Part shown: positions 36,225-44,006 of the stretch, one piece after another
Position numbering within the stretch: the first letter of the stretch is position 1
Layout of the letters: each line of letters starts with the position of its first letter
From: Caballeronia mineralivorans PML1(12)
Lineage (GTDB): Bacteria; Pseudomonadota; Gammaproteobacteria; Burkholderiales; Burkholderiaceae
Direction of reading: 5' to 3'
Length of the DNA stretch: 64,000 nt
Assembly (NCBI RefSeq): GCF_001028175.1
Contig: NZ_AEJF01000068.1
Coordinates: 1-64,000, forward strand
The notes under the pieces: generated by a model
What the model was told of the DNA's origin: nothing
What the model saw: the letters and a program-made list of their open reading frames with translations, nothing else
Database searches by the model: none
Program-made: the position numbers and the translations under genes

Positions 36225-38960
36225 CTATGGACCCACAAGACTGAGGTCCCGCGCACGTGCAACGGCTTGAGCTCGCTTATCGACGCCTAGTTTCATGAAG
36301 ATGCTCTTCACATGGGATTTGACGGTTTCAGCTCCTATACCGAGCGTATTCGCGATTTCTTTGTTCGACTGTCCTCGGGCAATCAAGTCGACGATTTCGC
36401 GCTCCCTTGAGCTCAGCGATCCGCGCTCAGTGTCGCGCTGACGGTAGCCGCCGGGCTGATAGAGTATCCGCCAGCCATCGAGCAGATGATTGACGTAGGA
36501 GATCAGCTCGTTCGTTTGCGCCGTGTGCCGAGCCTCTTCGCAAACGGCGTGCAGCAGCGATCCGATGTCCGGACCCACGTCGAGAATGGATTGGTACACG
36601 CCTGCGGGCGCGGCGACCTTCAGGACTTCGCGAAAGACCTCGATCGCACGGGTGCGTTCGTTCGCTGCCAGCCAGACCAGCGCAAGTAGGGTTCGCAAAC
36701 GTATCGCCAGGAAATCTCCATGTCGTCGTTCGGCGCTCTGCAGCGCGGCGCTCAGCACCACGGTGGCCTCTTCGGTCCGGTGCTGGGCCGCGGCAACAGA
36801 GGCCGTCCCGAGTGCCCGATAGTTCTCGATCTCGAGCGAGATGGAACGTGAAGGATGGGAATTGGAGCACGCCATCTGATCGAGTTGCGCAACGCACGCA
36901 GCAGCCTCGGCCATCCTGCCTTCCGCAAGATATAGCCGTATGCGTTCGACAAGGGCGGCCGCGGTCATCCGTTCCCATTGACGTGCGCAACCCAACGCCT
37001 GCGCCCGATCGAGCAACGCGTACGCCTGCCTCACGTCCGAACGCGCGGCTGCGATTCGGATGAGGAGGCGATAGGCAATCAACACGCTATCAAGCAAGAC
37101 CGCAACGTCAATAACTGACATCAACCCGGCAACCAGCGTTTCAGCCTCGTCCAGTCGGCCTTGTTCGTACCAGATTTGTCCGATCATCGGTGCGCACAGC
37201 GCTACGGAGATCGAATCGGGACCGGCGTAGCGTTCGGCCAGTCGCATCGATTCCGTGAAATAGCGTTCGGCAAGCCCAAAGTGCAACTGTTGCATTTCCG
37301 CATGTCCCAGCAGGCACAGCCGGTAGACCGAAGAATACAGGTTGCTCTGGTTTTCTTCGATTGAATAGGACATCCACGGCGTTGCGTAAAGAGCTTCGAG
37401 GTTGCCGGCCTTCCAATGCCCGAAGCGCACGACATTGGATGCCACATTGGTTGTCCAGATATCGGCAGACGGCCGCTCGAGGCATGGCTCAGCGATAGCG
37501 AGCGCCCGCTCAGGATCGTCCTTCAGTGCCGCGACGACCGAGCGGATCGCTTGGCATTCCCACTGGATATTTTTGGGTTCGGCGCCAGTGTGGGACGGGA
37601 TATCATGTTCGACCGCATCCAGCATCGCGAGCGCCTCGTCGAAATGCATGGCGAGCGCCATTCCCCAAGCGATCGCCAGCGTAACCTTCACCTGTGCACC
37701 GGCCAGACCCGCGGGAAACCGGCGCTGCAAACCGAGCAGCGTGAGCAGATCGCCTTTCTTGACCAGCGCCATCGCGCACCGCTCCATAAGACGAATCGCG
37801 TTATCTGTGATGCCCGCGGCGATCGCATGTTTGACTGCCTCAGTCCACAGCTCCTGCCCGGCATACCACTCGCGCGCGCGGCAATGCAGTTCCGCCACCT
37901 CGTCGGCGTGCTCTGCCTCGAGCTTCGCCCGCAGGTACTCGCCCATCAGATGGTGATAGCGGAACCACTGCCCGTCCCAGTCGAGCGCTTGCAACAGCAA
38001 CTGGCCCTCGGCGATTTCGTCCAGCATGCGCTGGCTCGTGCGCAGGCCCGTTATCGCCTCGCAGAGCGGCGCGCTCAACCGATCGAGTATCGACGTGTGC
38101 AGCATGAACTCGACCATTTCGGCGGGCAGCCGCTCGAACATGTGTTCGATATAGGCGGCGAACGGCCGCGACGTACCTGACGGCGCATTACGCTCCTGAG
38201 CCGGTTGCCATTCCTTGCGCGACAGCACGGACATCGAGATGCGCAACGCCGCAGCCCAGCCCTCTGTGCTCGCAAATAGCGTCTCGATGTGGGAAGCGTT
38301 CAGCATGCCGGGCAATGCGTGTTCGACGAAGCGCCTTGTTTCGTCGAAGTCGAAACGTAACGCCGACGCATCGATTTCCAGCAGGTCGTCTCCTGCTCTC
38401 AGCCTCGCGAGCGGCAGCGATGGATCTGTGCGACTGCAGAGGACAACATGCACATGTGGCGGTGCCTTTTCGATAAAGAACGACATCGCGTCGTGTACTG
38501 CTGGAAGACTGACCAGGTGATAGTCGTCCAAAAACAGGACGACCTCGTCGTCGACTGCGACAAGCTCGTTGATCAACGTGGAAACGACGGCGTGTGGAGG
38601 GACGAACGCGGCGTCGGCAGTCAGGCTGATCGCCGCAGCGCCGACATTGCCGCAGGCATGCCGCAACGCATGCGCCAGATAATTGAGGAAGCGCGCGGGT
38701 TCGTCGTCCTCTTCGTCGAGCGACAGCCACGCCACCCTTGCACCGTTCGCGCGCAGCCGGTCGAGCCAGATGAGCGCCAGCGAAGTTTTGCCGAATCCGG
38801 CGGGCGCTTTGATCACGGTGAGACGTTTGCTCGCGGCGCGCTCAGCCAGACCGATGAGCCGCGGACGACCGATCAAATCCACCGGCAGGTGCGGCGGAAC
38901 GACCTTCGTTGCAAGGAAAAGGTGCGGCCCGCTCGCGGACGTTTCTCCAACCACACGCAT
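36225..38960 (-). CDS. LAL-type (MalT/AlkS-like) ATP-dependent LuxR regulator, copy 2
   Basis: This 911-residue regulator is a paralogue of the one at 18456-21188. The two align end to end, with identical stretches such as RLTVIKAPAGFGKTSLAL, and near-identical VVSTLINELV, LLTLLG and FGHWKAGNL segments. Walker A is APAGFGKTS (~51-59), with a Walker-B-like LFLDDYH, a TPR-like middle and a C-terminal LuxR domain (LSSREREIVDLIARGQSNKEI, GAETVKSHVKSIFMKLGV). It sits between the six-PAS kinase and a divergent kinase, with two candidate LAL boxes upstream. The kinases may share its physiology, but phosphorylation of LAL proteins is not expected. Confidence 0.92.
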   Translation of the reverse strand: MRVVGETSASGPHLFLATKVVPPHLPVDLIGRPRLIGLAERAASKRLTVIKAPAGFGKTSLALIWLDRLRANGARVAWLSLDEEDDEPARFLNYLAHALRHACGNVGAAAISLTADAAFVPPHAVVSTLINELVAVDDEVVLFLDDYHLVSLPAVHDAMSFFIEKAPPHVHVVLCSRTDPSLPLARLRAGDDLLEIDASALRFDFDETRRFVEHALPGMLNASHIETLFASTEGWAAALRISMSVLSRKEWQPAQERNAPSGTSRPFAAYIEHMFERLPAEMVEFMLHTSILDRLSAPLCEAITGLRTSQRMLDEIAEGQLLLQALDWDGQWFRYHHLMGEYLRAKLEAEHADEVAELHCRAREWYAGQELWTEAVKHAIAAGITDNAIRLMERCAMALVKKGDLLTLLGLQRRFPAGLAGAQVKVTLAIAWGMALAMHFDEALAMLDAVEHDIPSHTGAEPKNIQWECQAIRSVVAALKDDPERALAIAEPCLERPSADIWTTNVASNVVRFGHWKAGNLEALYATPWMSYSIEENQSNLYSSVYRLCLLGHAEMQQLHFGLAERYFTESMRLAERYAGPDSISVALCAPMIGQIWYEQGRLDEAETLVAGLMSVIDVAVLLDSVLIAYRLLIRIAAARSDVRQAYALLDRAQALGCARQWERMTAAALVERIRLYLAEGRMAEAAACVAQLDQMACSNSHPSRSISLEIENYRALGTASVAAAQHRTEEATVVLSAALQSAERRHGDFLAIRLRTLLALVWLAANERTRAIEVFREVLKVAAPAGVYQSILDVGPDIGSLLHAVCEEARHTAQTNELISYVNHLLDGWRILYQPGGYRQRDTERGSLSSREREIVDLIARGQSNKEIANTLGIGAETVKSHVKSIFMKLGVDKRAQAVARARDLSLVGP

Positions 38961-39023
38961 TTTTCAGTCCCAATTGTCATTGGGGGTGGCCGCGCTTGCC
39001 GCCATTCCCCATCTATTGAAGCG

Positions 39024-39071
39024 CATCCCCCTTACTGGGGGGATGGGGGCATCTCCCCAGAAAGGGGGATG
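39024..39071. promoter_or_regulatory. Two candidate LAL operators upstream of LAL2
   Basis: The first site is CATCCCCC, spacer TTACT, GGGGGGATG (39024-39045). The second is CATCTCCCC, spacer AGAAA, GGGGGATG (39050-39071). Both have the N5 spacing of the sites at 11688 and 21248. The segment 39039-39048 reads GGGGATGGGG, nine of ten matches to the MalT box GGGGATGAGG. They lie 64-111 bp before the LAL2 start and could also act on the divergent kinase gene. Confidence 0.55.
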
Positions 39072-39341
39072 GTAGGCCGCGCCGCGCCAGGAGATCATGC
39101 GTGCACCGGATTGAGATCGAAGCGCGACCCCGGACAAGGCGCAGCGGGCTTGTCGATCACTGCCGGGCGGCTCACTGGCGCTTCGCCGGGAACGACTCGT
39201 TTTTCGCCAGATAATACGCCGCATCGAATCCCATTGCAGCGTATCAGGCGGGAACCGGTCGGTGCGCAGCCGTAACAGTCGCTGCACCGGCTGCTTCTTG
39301 GTAATCGAAATCGTGCGCCTGTTACTGATAGACATATTTCC

Positions 39342-40772
39342 GTGTTAGCCAAAGTTCCAAGAATCAGCAATCACTTGCGGGAAAAAACCGTGTCTATCGC
39401 AGCCGATCTGACGCTTGTCGTCGAACGCACGCTTGCGATACTGACGCCGCTCGACGGATACAAGTTGCTCGCACCGGCAGCGAAACAGGACGTTCACGAA
39501 TCCATCGCGCTGTCAGCCAAGGTATGGTTCGAGACGCTGTTGTCGGGCGAACCCCCATCGGCACAGGACATGGACGTCTTTCGGAAAATTACCCAAAGAC
39601 GGGAGCATCAACGCGTGCCGCTGCAGAGCCTCCTTCAGGCGTTGCGCCTAGGGTTGGGAGAAATCTGGAGTACCTACATCGCGCTGGGAGAGTTGGACGA
39701 GCATATTGCCAAAGAACTTCTGGCCGACGTCTCGATGTATCTCCTGGACCACTTCGATCTCATTGCGCAGATCATTGTCCGGGCCTATCTGGCTGAGCAA
39801 TATCGGGAGCCGCGGTGGGCGGGATTGGCCATCGCAATCGAGGAAGGTGCTCGCCGATCCGAAAGCGTGCGACACCATCTCGTCGCGCTCCTCGAGCAGT
39901 TATCGGACGAGCCGGACCTGCTGTCAAGGCTCGAAGTCGACCACACTCGAGAGCAACGCGGTACTGAAGCGGCCGGCGCGCAAGTGATGAAGTTCTTCGG
40001 CCTCGATGTCGACATCGATGACGGCGCAGAACTGTCGAAGGCCTTGCGCGATGCGCAGGAGAGGCTGGCGCAGGCGTCGAGGCTCGCGGCTGTCGCCGAA
40101 CTGTCCGCCTCCATTGCCCACGAACTCAACCAGCCGCTCCAGGCCATCGTGGCGCATGGGCGCGCATGCGTGCGATGGCTCGCTGCAACGCCGCCCAAGA
40201 TCGACGAAGCCAAATACTCGGCCGAGCAGGCTCTCCGCGACGCGAATGCCGCGGCAGACGTGGTAAGCCGCATTCGGGCGCTCTTCAGGCACACGGTTCC
40301 CCAAAAGGTCGATCTCGATGTCAATAAGCTGATTCTTCAGGTATGCACGCTGATGGCCGACGACATCCAGCGCAACGCGGTTTCGCTTGAGACAATATTG
40401 GGCGAAGACGTGTCGAAGATCAGCGCGGACGCGGTTCAGATTCAGCAGGTGATCGTGAACCTCGTGCGCAACGCAATCGAAGCGTTAGCGGCAACGGAGG
40501 AACGACCGAGGCTGCTAGTGATCCGCTCGCGTCGCGATGCGGACGATGTGGTGATCGACGTGGAGGATCACGGTACGGGACATGTGGACTTTGAGAAGAT
40601 ATTCGAGCCGTTTTTCACCACAAAGGAAACAGGGATGGGCATGGGACTGGCAATCTGCCGGTCCATCATCGAAGCACACGCTGGCCGGATTTGGGCCGTG
40701 CGTAATGTGTCCCGCGGCGTAACCTTCAGCTTCAGCCTTCCGATAGAGAGGTCGAACGCAACAGCACGTTGA
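39342..40772 (+). CDS. Sensor histidine kinase with RsbRD_N-like input domain
   Basis: This 476-residue soluble kinase has an all-helical N-terminal domain (~20-160), including QRREHQRVPLQSLLQALRLG and the segment after it. That domain resembles the RsbRD_N / PucR-type N-terminal sensor, not PAS. A linker helix leads to the H-box LSASIAHELNQPLQAIVAHG, N-box LVRNAIEALAA, then DHGTGH and GMGMGLAICRSIIEAHAGR. The G1 box has GTGH where GxGI is usual. No membrane segment is seen. The start is GTG at 39342; GTG at 39390 with GGGAAA ahead is an alternative. It is divergent from LAL2 and upstream of two response regulators, its likely partners. Confidence 0.88.
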   Translation: MLAKVPRISNHLREKTVSIAADLTLVVERTLAILTPLDGYKLLAPAAKQDVHESIALSAKVWFETLLSGEPPSAQDMDVFRKITQRREHQRVPLQSLLQALRLGLGEIWSTYIALGELDEHIAKELLADVSMYLLDHFDLIAQIIVRAYLAEQYREPRWAGLAIAIEEGARRSESVRHHLVALLEQLSDEPDLLSRLEVDHTREQRGTEAAGAQVMKFFGLDVDIDDGAELSKALRDAQERLAQASRLAAVAELSASIAHELNQPLQAIVAHGRACVRWLAATPPKIDEAKYSAEQALRDANAAADVVSRIRALFRHTVPQKVDLDVNKLILQVCTLMADDIQRNAVSLETILGEDVSKISADAVQIQQVIVNLVRNAIEALAATEERPRLLVIRSRRDADDVVIDVEDHGTGHVDFEKIFEPFFTTKETGMGMGLAICRSIIEAHAGRIWAVRNVSRGVTFSFSLPIERSNATAR

Positions 40773-41244
40773 CGATGGCTGGCGGTATCGCCAATAGCCT
40801 CCAGCACAACATGGCCGGTGGCACGAAGCCTCACGGCAAAACGCTCCGGTGTCAGCCCAAAAATTCGCATGACCGTCTCCGGTTTCAGATCACTGTCGGG
40901 CACCGCTGCAACAGCAGACAACTACGAATTCGTGCTCGCCTCAACCAACTCCCCTCATCCCAGGACAGTTCACCCACACGTCGATGTCAGGGCTTTTGCA
41001 GACCTTTCCTTAAGAGACTCCATGGGTCATTTCGCAACAGCTTCCGAGCCTACAACTTCATATTTGGCGGTGCCATTACATATTCATGTAATGCACAATA
41101 CGGCTGCACGTGCTTCCATATGGCGATTCTGATGGCTATAATTTTTTGTCGGCACGACCGCGTGAGAGGGACATTCAGCAGGACTATCGTGGACCGGCCT
41201 TGCCGACGTTAGGAGAGGCTTTCACCTGACAACAGAGGGGTTCC
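40773..41244. other. Spacer upstream of FixJ-like regulator
   Basis: The 470-bp spacer shows no credible gene. It contains the perfect dyad at 41074-41093, which recurs in two other promoter regions of this window. Confidence 0.5.
41074..41093. promoter_or_regulatory. Candidate operator, ATTACAT-N4-ATGTAAT type, copy 2 (perfect)
   Basis: CATTACAT-ATTC-ATGTAATG is a perfect 8-bp dyad 151 bp before the FixJ-like regulator start. It matches 17 of 20 positions of the copy at 42383-42402 and 16 of 20 at 32368-32387. Confidence 0.6.
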
Positions 41245-41883
41245 ATGGAATCTGCAAGCGAACTGGTGTATGTGGTCGACGACGACGGACGGGTGCGAGA
41301 CGCACTCTCTGCGCTGCTGCGCGCAAACGGAAGAGACGTCCACGCATTCAACTCTGGCAGAGAGTTTCTGGACACACCGCGTCAACATGTCATTGCATGT
41401 CTGATCCTGGATTTGAGAATGCCAGGCATGTGTGGGCTGGAAGTCCAGAAGCTTGTCAGCAGGGACTCACCGATTCCCGTCATTTTCATTACCGGAAGGG
41501 GAGATGTGCCGTCCACGGTCATGGCCATGAAGGGCGGGGCGGTTGACTTCCTCACAAAGCCCGTCGATGAAGATGCGTTGATGTGCGCGGTTGAGGCGGC
41601 ACTCGCCCGCGCGCACGTTCTTCGCAAGGAGGCGGAAGATGCGGCGACGCTCCTGGCTCTTTATCAAACGCTGACGCCTCGTGAACAGGAGCTTTTGCCG
41701 TTACTCGCAAGCGGCCTGCTCAACAAGCAGGCGGCGGCAGTCCTTGGTATCACCGAATACACCGTGCAGGTACACCGCGGCCACATCATGAGAAAAATGC
41801 AAGCGGATTCATTTGCCACTCTGGTCAGGCAGGCAAGCAAACTGCAGCTCGAAACATCGTCGACGACCACGTTCGGCGTCTGA
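41245..41883 (+). CDS. FixJ/NodW-type response regulator
   Basis: This 212-residue protein has a complete receiver domain: acidic pair VVDDDG, phospho-Asp in LILDLRMPGMCGLEVQ, Thr in FITGRGDV and Lys in FLTKPVDEDAL. A Q-linker (~125-140) and a LuxR helix-turn-helix follow (LTPREQELLPLLASGLLNKQ, TEYTVQVHRGHIMRKMQ). The FixJ/NodW subgroup is the usual partner of FixL/DctB-type kinases like the two in this island. A strong GAGGGG-type leader precedes the ATG. It may bind the dyad found in its own upstream region. Confidence 0.93.
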   Translation: MESASELVYVVDDDGRVRDALSALLRANGRDVHAFNSGREFLDTPRQHVIACLILDLRMPGMCGLEVQKLVSRDSPIPVIFITGRGDVPSTVMAMKGGAVDFLTKPVDEDALMCAVEAALARAHVLRKEAEDAATLLALYQTLTPREQELLPLLASGLLNKQAAAVLGITEYTVQVHRGHIMRKMQADSFATLVRQASKLQLETSSTTTFGV

Positions 41884-41928
41884 CGCTAACGCTAATTCTT
41901 TGTTGGACTCGAGGACCTGGAGAAAAAA

Positions 41929-42294
41929 ATGCCCACGCCTCCGGTTCGAACCGTTGCCGTGATTGATGATGACCGACGCGTTCTGACGTCTCTTGCGAAC
42001 CTGTTGGCCTCTGGCGGGTACGGAACACGGGCCTACGAATCTGCATTAGATTTTTTTTCCGACGGCCACTCAGGTCTGGTATGCGTTATCACCGACCTGG
42101 GAATGCGGCCCATTGACGGCATTCAAGTGCTCGATAGAACGGTTCATTCGGACGCAGCCACGCCCGTCATAATTATCACAGGCAAACCGAGCGAGCATGC
42201 GGAAGACTACTATCTGCAGAGAGGCGCATTAGGTTTCTTCAGAAAGCCTGTCGACGGGGACGCGTTGCTGGACCTGCTGGATAGCATCGCTTGA
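41929..42294 (+). CDS. Single-domain response regulator
   Basis: This 121-residue protein is a lone receiver: acidic pair VIDDDRR, phospho-Asp in VITDLGMRPIDGIQVL, Thr in IIITGKPS and Lys in FFRKPVDGDALL. There is no output domain. It is 45 bp after the FixJ-like regulator and probably co-transcribed. Such FixJ-derived receivers act as phosphate sinks or CheY-like messengers, so it may tune phosphotransfer from the two nearby kinases. Confidence 0.9.
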   Translation: MPTPPVRTVAVIDDDRRVLTSLANLLASGGYGTRAYESALDFFSDGHSGLVCVITDLGMRPIDGIQVLDRTVHSDAATPVIIITGKPSEHAEDYYLQRGALGFFRKPVDGDALLDLLDSIA

Positions 42295-42382
42295 AGGTCC
42301 GAAAACCTGGGAATCCGTCGAGGCATGCACGGTGCGGCGACGAGCTCAGCGCTCAATTTTATATCGTTGTTTCTTGCGGCGA

Positions 42383-42402
42383 CATTGGATATTCATATAA
42401 TG
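42383..42402. promoter_or_regulatory. Candidate operator, ATTACAT-N4-ATGTAAT type, copy 3
   Basis: CATTGGAT-ATTC-ATATAATG lies ~220 bp before the first gene of the efflux operon. It matches 17 of 20 positions of the perfect dyad at 41074-41093. Flanking bases are also similar (GGCG before, GC-AAT after). Confidence 0.5.
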
Positions 42403-42624
42403 CGGAATGCCTCTTTCGGCGTTATTGTGATCGATTAGTATGTCTACAATCTCTCCACAAGCGGAGCGCGGGCTACTACTTGAAAAGGTGCATCCACACT
42501 GACCGGTACAAGAACGGCGCTCCTGAACCTGTTTCCCCCTCGCTGTCCAAAACCCCGAAATTTGAGGCAAAACGCATTGGCGTGGCTGCAAGGTGTGACA
42601 TTGATTCCAACCGCAGGGACGACT

Positions 42625-42921
42625 TTGAAACGACATATTCCACTCGCCAGAGGCAGATGTCCAAAGCGTGCAATCGGGATGGCCGCGATTGCCGCGGGTC
42701 TCGTGTCAGGGTGCGAAAGTTCGCCATCCATTGGCGTGCTCGGCGCGTACTTTCCCGACTGGCTGTTTTGTATCGTCGCGGGCGTTGCGCTCACGGTCGT
42801 CATCTATCTGATCGTCAAGCGTTTGCAGGCTGGCCATCTGATGGGACCTTCGGCCGTGGTGTATCCCACGCTTGTCGCTTTTCTCGCGCTCGCTGTCTGG
42901 TTGATGCTGTTCCAACATTGA
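42625..42921 (+). CDS. ytcA: YtcA-like small membrane lipoprotein
   Basis: This ~98-residue protein has a lipobox-like N-terminus: a basic stretch, then MAAIAAGLVSGCESS with Cys as lipidation site. Two hydrophobic helices follow (WLFCIVAGVALTVVIYLIV and YPTLVAFLALAVWLMLF). This is the YtcA pattern, and ytcA precedes mdtNOP in enterobacteria just as it precedes the same three genes here. I chose TTG at 42625 with AGGGAC ahead; ATG at 42679 or the longer frame from 42562 are alternatives. Its role in the efflux system is unknown. Confidence 0.7.
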   Translation: MKRHIPLARGRCPKRAIGMAAIAAGLVSGCESSPSIGVLGAYFPDWLFCIVAGVALTVVIYLIVKRLQAGHLMGPSAVVYPTLVAFLALAVWLMLFQH

Positions 42922-42938
42922 ATTTCTCAGGCGGATGA

Positions 42939-43997
42939 ATGGCGACGACAGCCAGCGGGACATCGAAGAGAAAATGGCCGGCCATTGTCCTGGTCGTGGT
43001 GACATTGTTGCTGCTTGTCTACGTCATCCGGGTGTGGGATCGCGCGCCGCGCACCGACGACGCCTATGTCTATGCGGATACGATCGACGTCGTGCCCGAG
43101 GTCAGCGGGCGCATCGTCGAACTGGCCGTGCGCGACAATCAGGCGGTGAAGCAGGGCGACCTGCTGTTCCGCATCGATCCGCGTTCGTATCAGGATGCGC
43201 TGACGCGGGGCAAGGCGTCCCTCGTCGCGCTCGACCGCCAGATCGAGCTGACCCAGCGCACGGTCAATGCGCAGCAGTACAACGCGCAATCGGTGCGTGC
43301 GGCTGTCGAGCGCGCGCGAGCCGCAGCCAGCCAGGCGTCCGATACGCTGCACCGCATGGAGCCGCTGTTGTCACACGGTTATGTGTCGGCGGAAGACGTC
43401 GACCGTGCGCGCACCGCGCAACGCGCCACGCAGGCCGAACTCAGTGCCGCGCAACTGCAGGCGCAGCAGGCGGCAGCGGCTGTGAGCGGCGTCGACGCGC
43501 TGGTCGCGCAACGTGCCGTAGTCATGGCGGAGATCGCGATTGCCGAACTGAACCTCGAGTATGCGACCGTGCGTGCACCGTTTGACGGACGCATTGTGTC
43601 GTTGAAGACATCGACGGGGCAGTTTGCGTCGGCGCTCAAACCCGTCTTCACATTGATCGACACGCGCCACTGGTATGTGGTCGCGAACTTTCGCGAGACG
43701 GAACTCAAGGGCGTCAGGGCCGGGTCGCCCGCCACGGTGTACCTGATGAGCGATACGGGTCAGCGTTTCCAGGGTGCCGTCGATTCGATCAGTTATGGCG
43801 TCGCGACCGATGAAGCCGGCCTTGCATTGCCCGGCGGGTTGCCGCGCATTCAACGCACGCTTAACTGGGTCCATGTGTCGCAGCGCTTCCCGGTCAAGAT
43901 CCGGGTCGACAATCCGAACCCGGATCTGTTTCGCGTCGGTACGTCGGCGGTGGCCGTGCTGCAACCCGGGCGCGGCAACGACGGCGAGCGCCATTAA
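42939..43997 (+). CDS. mdtN: Efflux periplasmic adaptor, HlyD/EmrA family (MdtN-like)
   Basis: This 352-residue membrane-fusion protein has a single N-terminal membrane segment (WPAIVLVVVTLLLLVYVI), the family signature RTDDAYVYADTIDVVPEVSG, a lipoyl half-motif VKQGDLLFRIDP, a long coiled-coil hairpin (~90-200) and the second half-motif LEYATVRAPFDGRIVSL. It bridges the inner-membrane pump and the outer-membrane channel. It is followed within 10 bp by the FUSC pump gene and then the outer-membrane factor. Confidence 0.93.
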   Translation: MATTASGTSKRKWPAIVLVVVTLLLLVYVIRVWDRAPRTDDAYVYADTIDVVPEVSGRIVELAVRDNQAVKQGDLLFRIDPRSYQDALTRGKASLVALDRQIELTQRTVNAQQYNAQSVRAAVERARAAASQASDTLHRMEPLLSHGYVSAEDVDRARTAQRATQAELSAAQLQAQQAAAAVSGVDALVAQRAVVMAEIAIAELNLEYATVRAPFDGRIVSLKTSTGQFASALKPVFTLIDTRHWYVVANFRETELKGVRAGSPATVYLMSDTGQRFQGAVDSISYGVATDEAGLALPGGLPRIQRTLNWVHVSQRFPVKIRVDNPNPDLFRVGTSAVAVLQPGRGNDGERH

Positions 43998-44006
43998 GGA
44001 GCGCCA

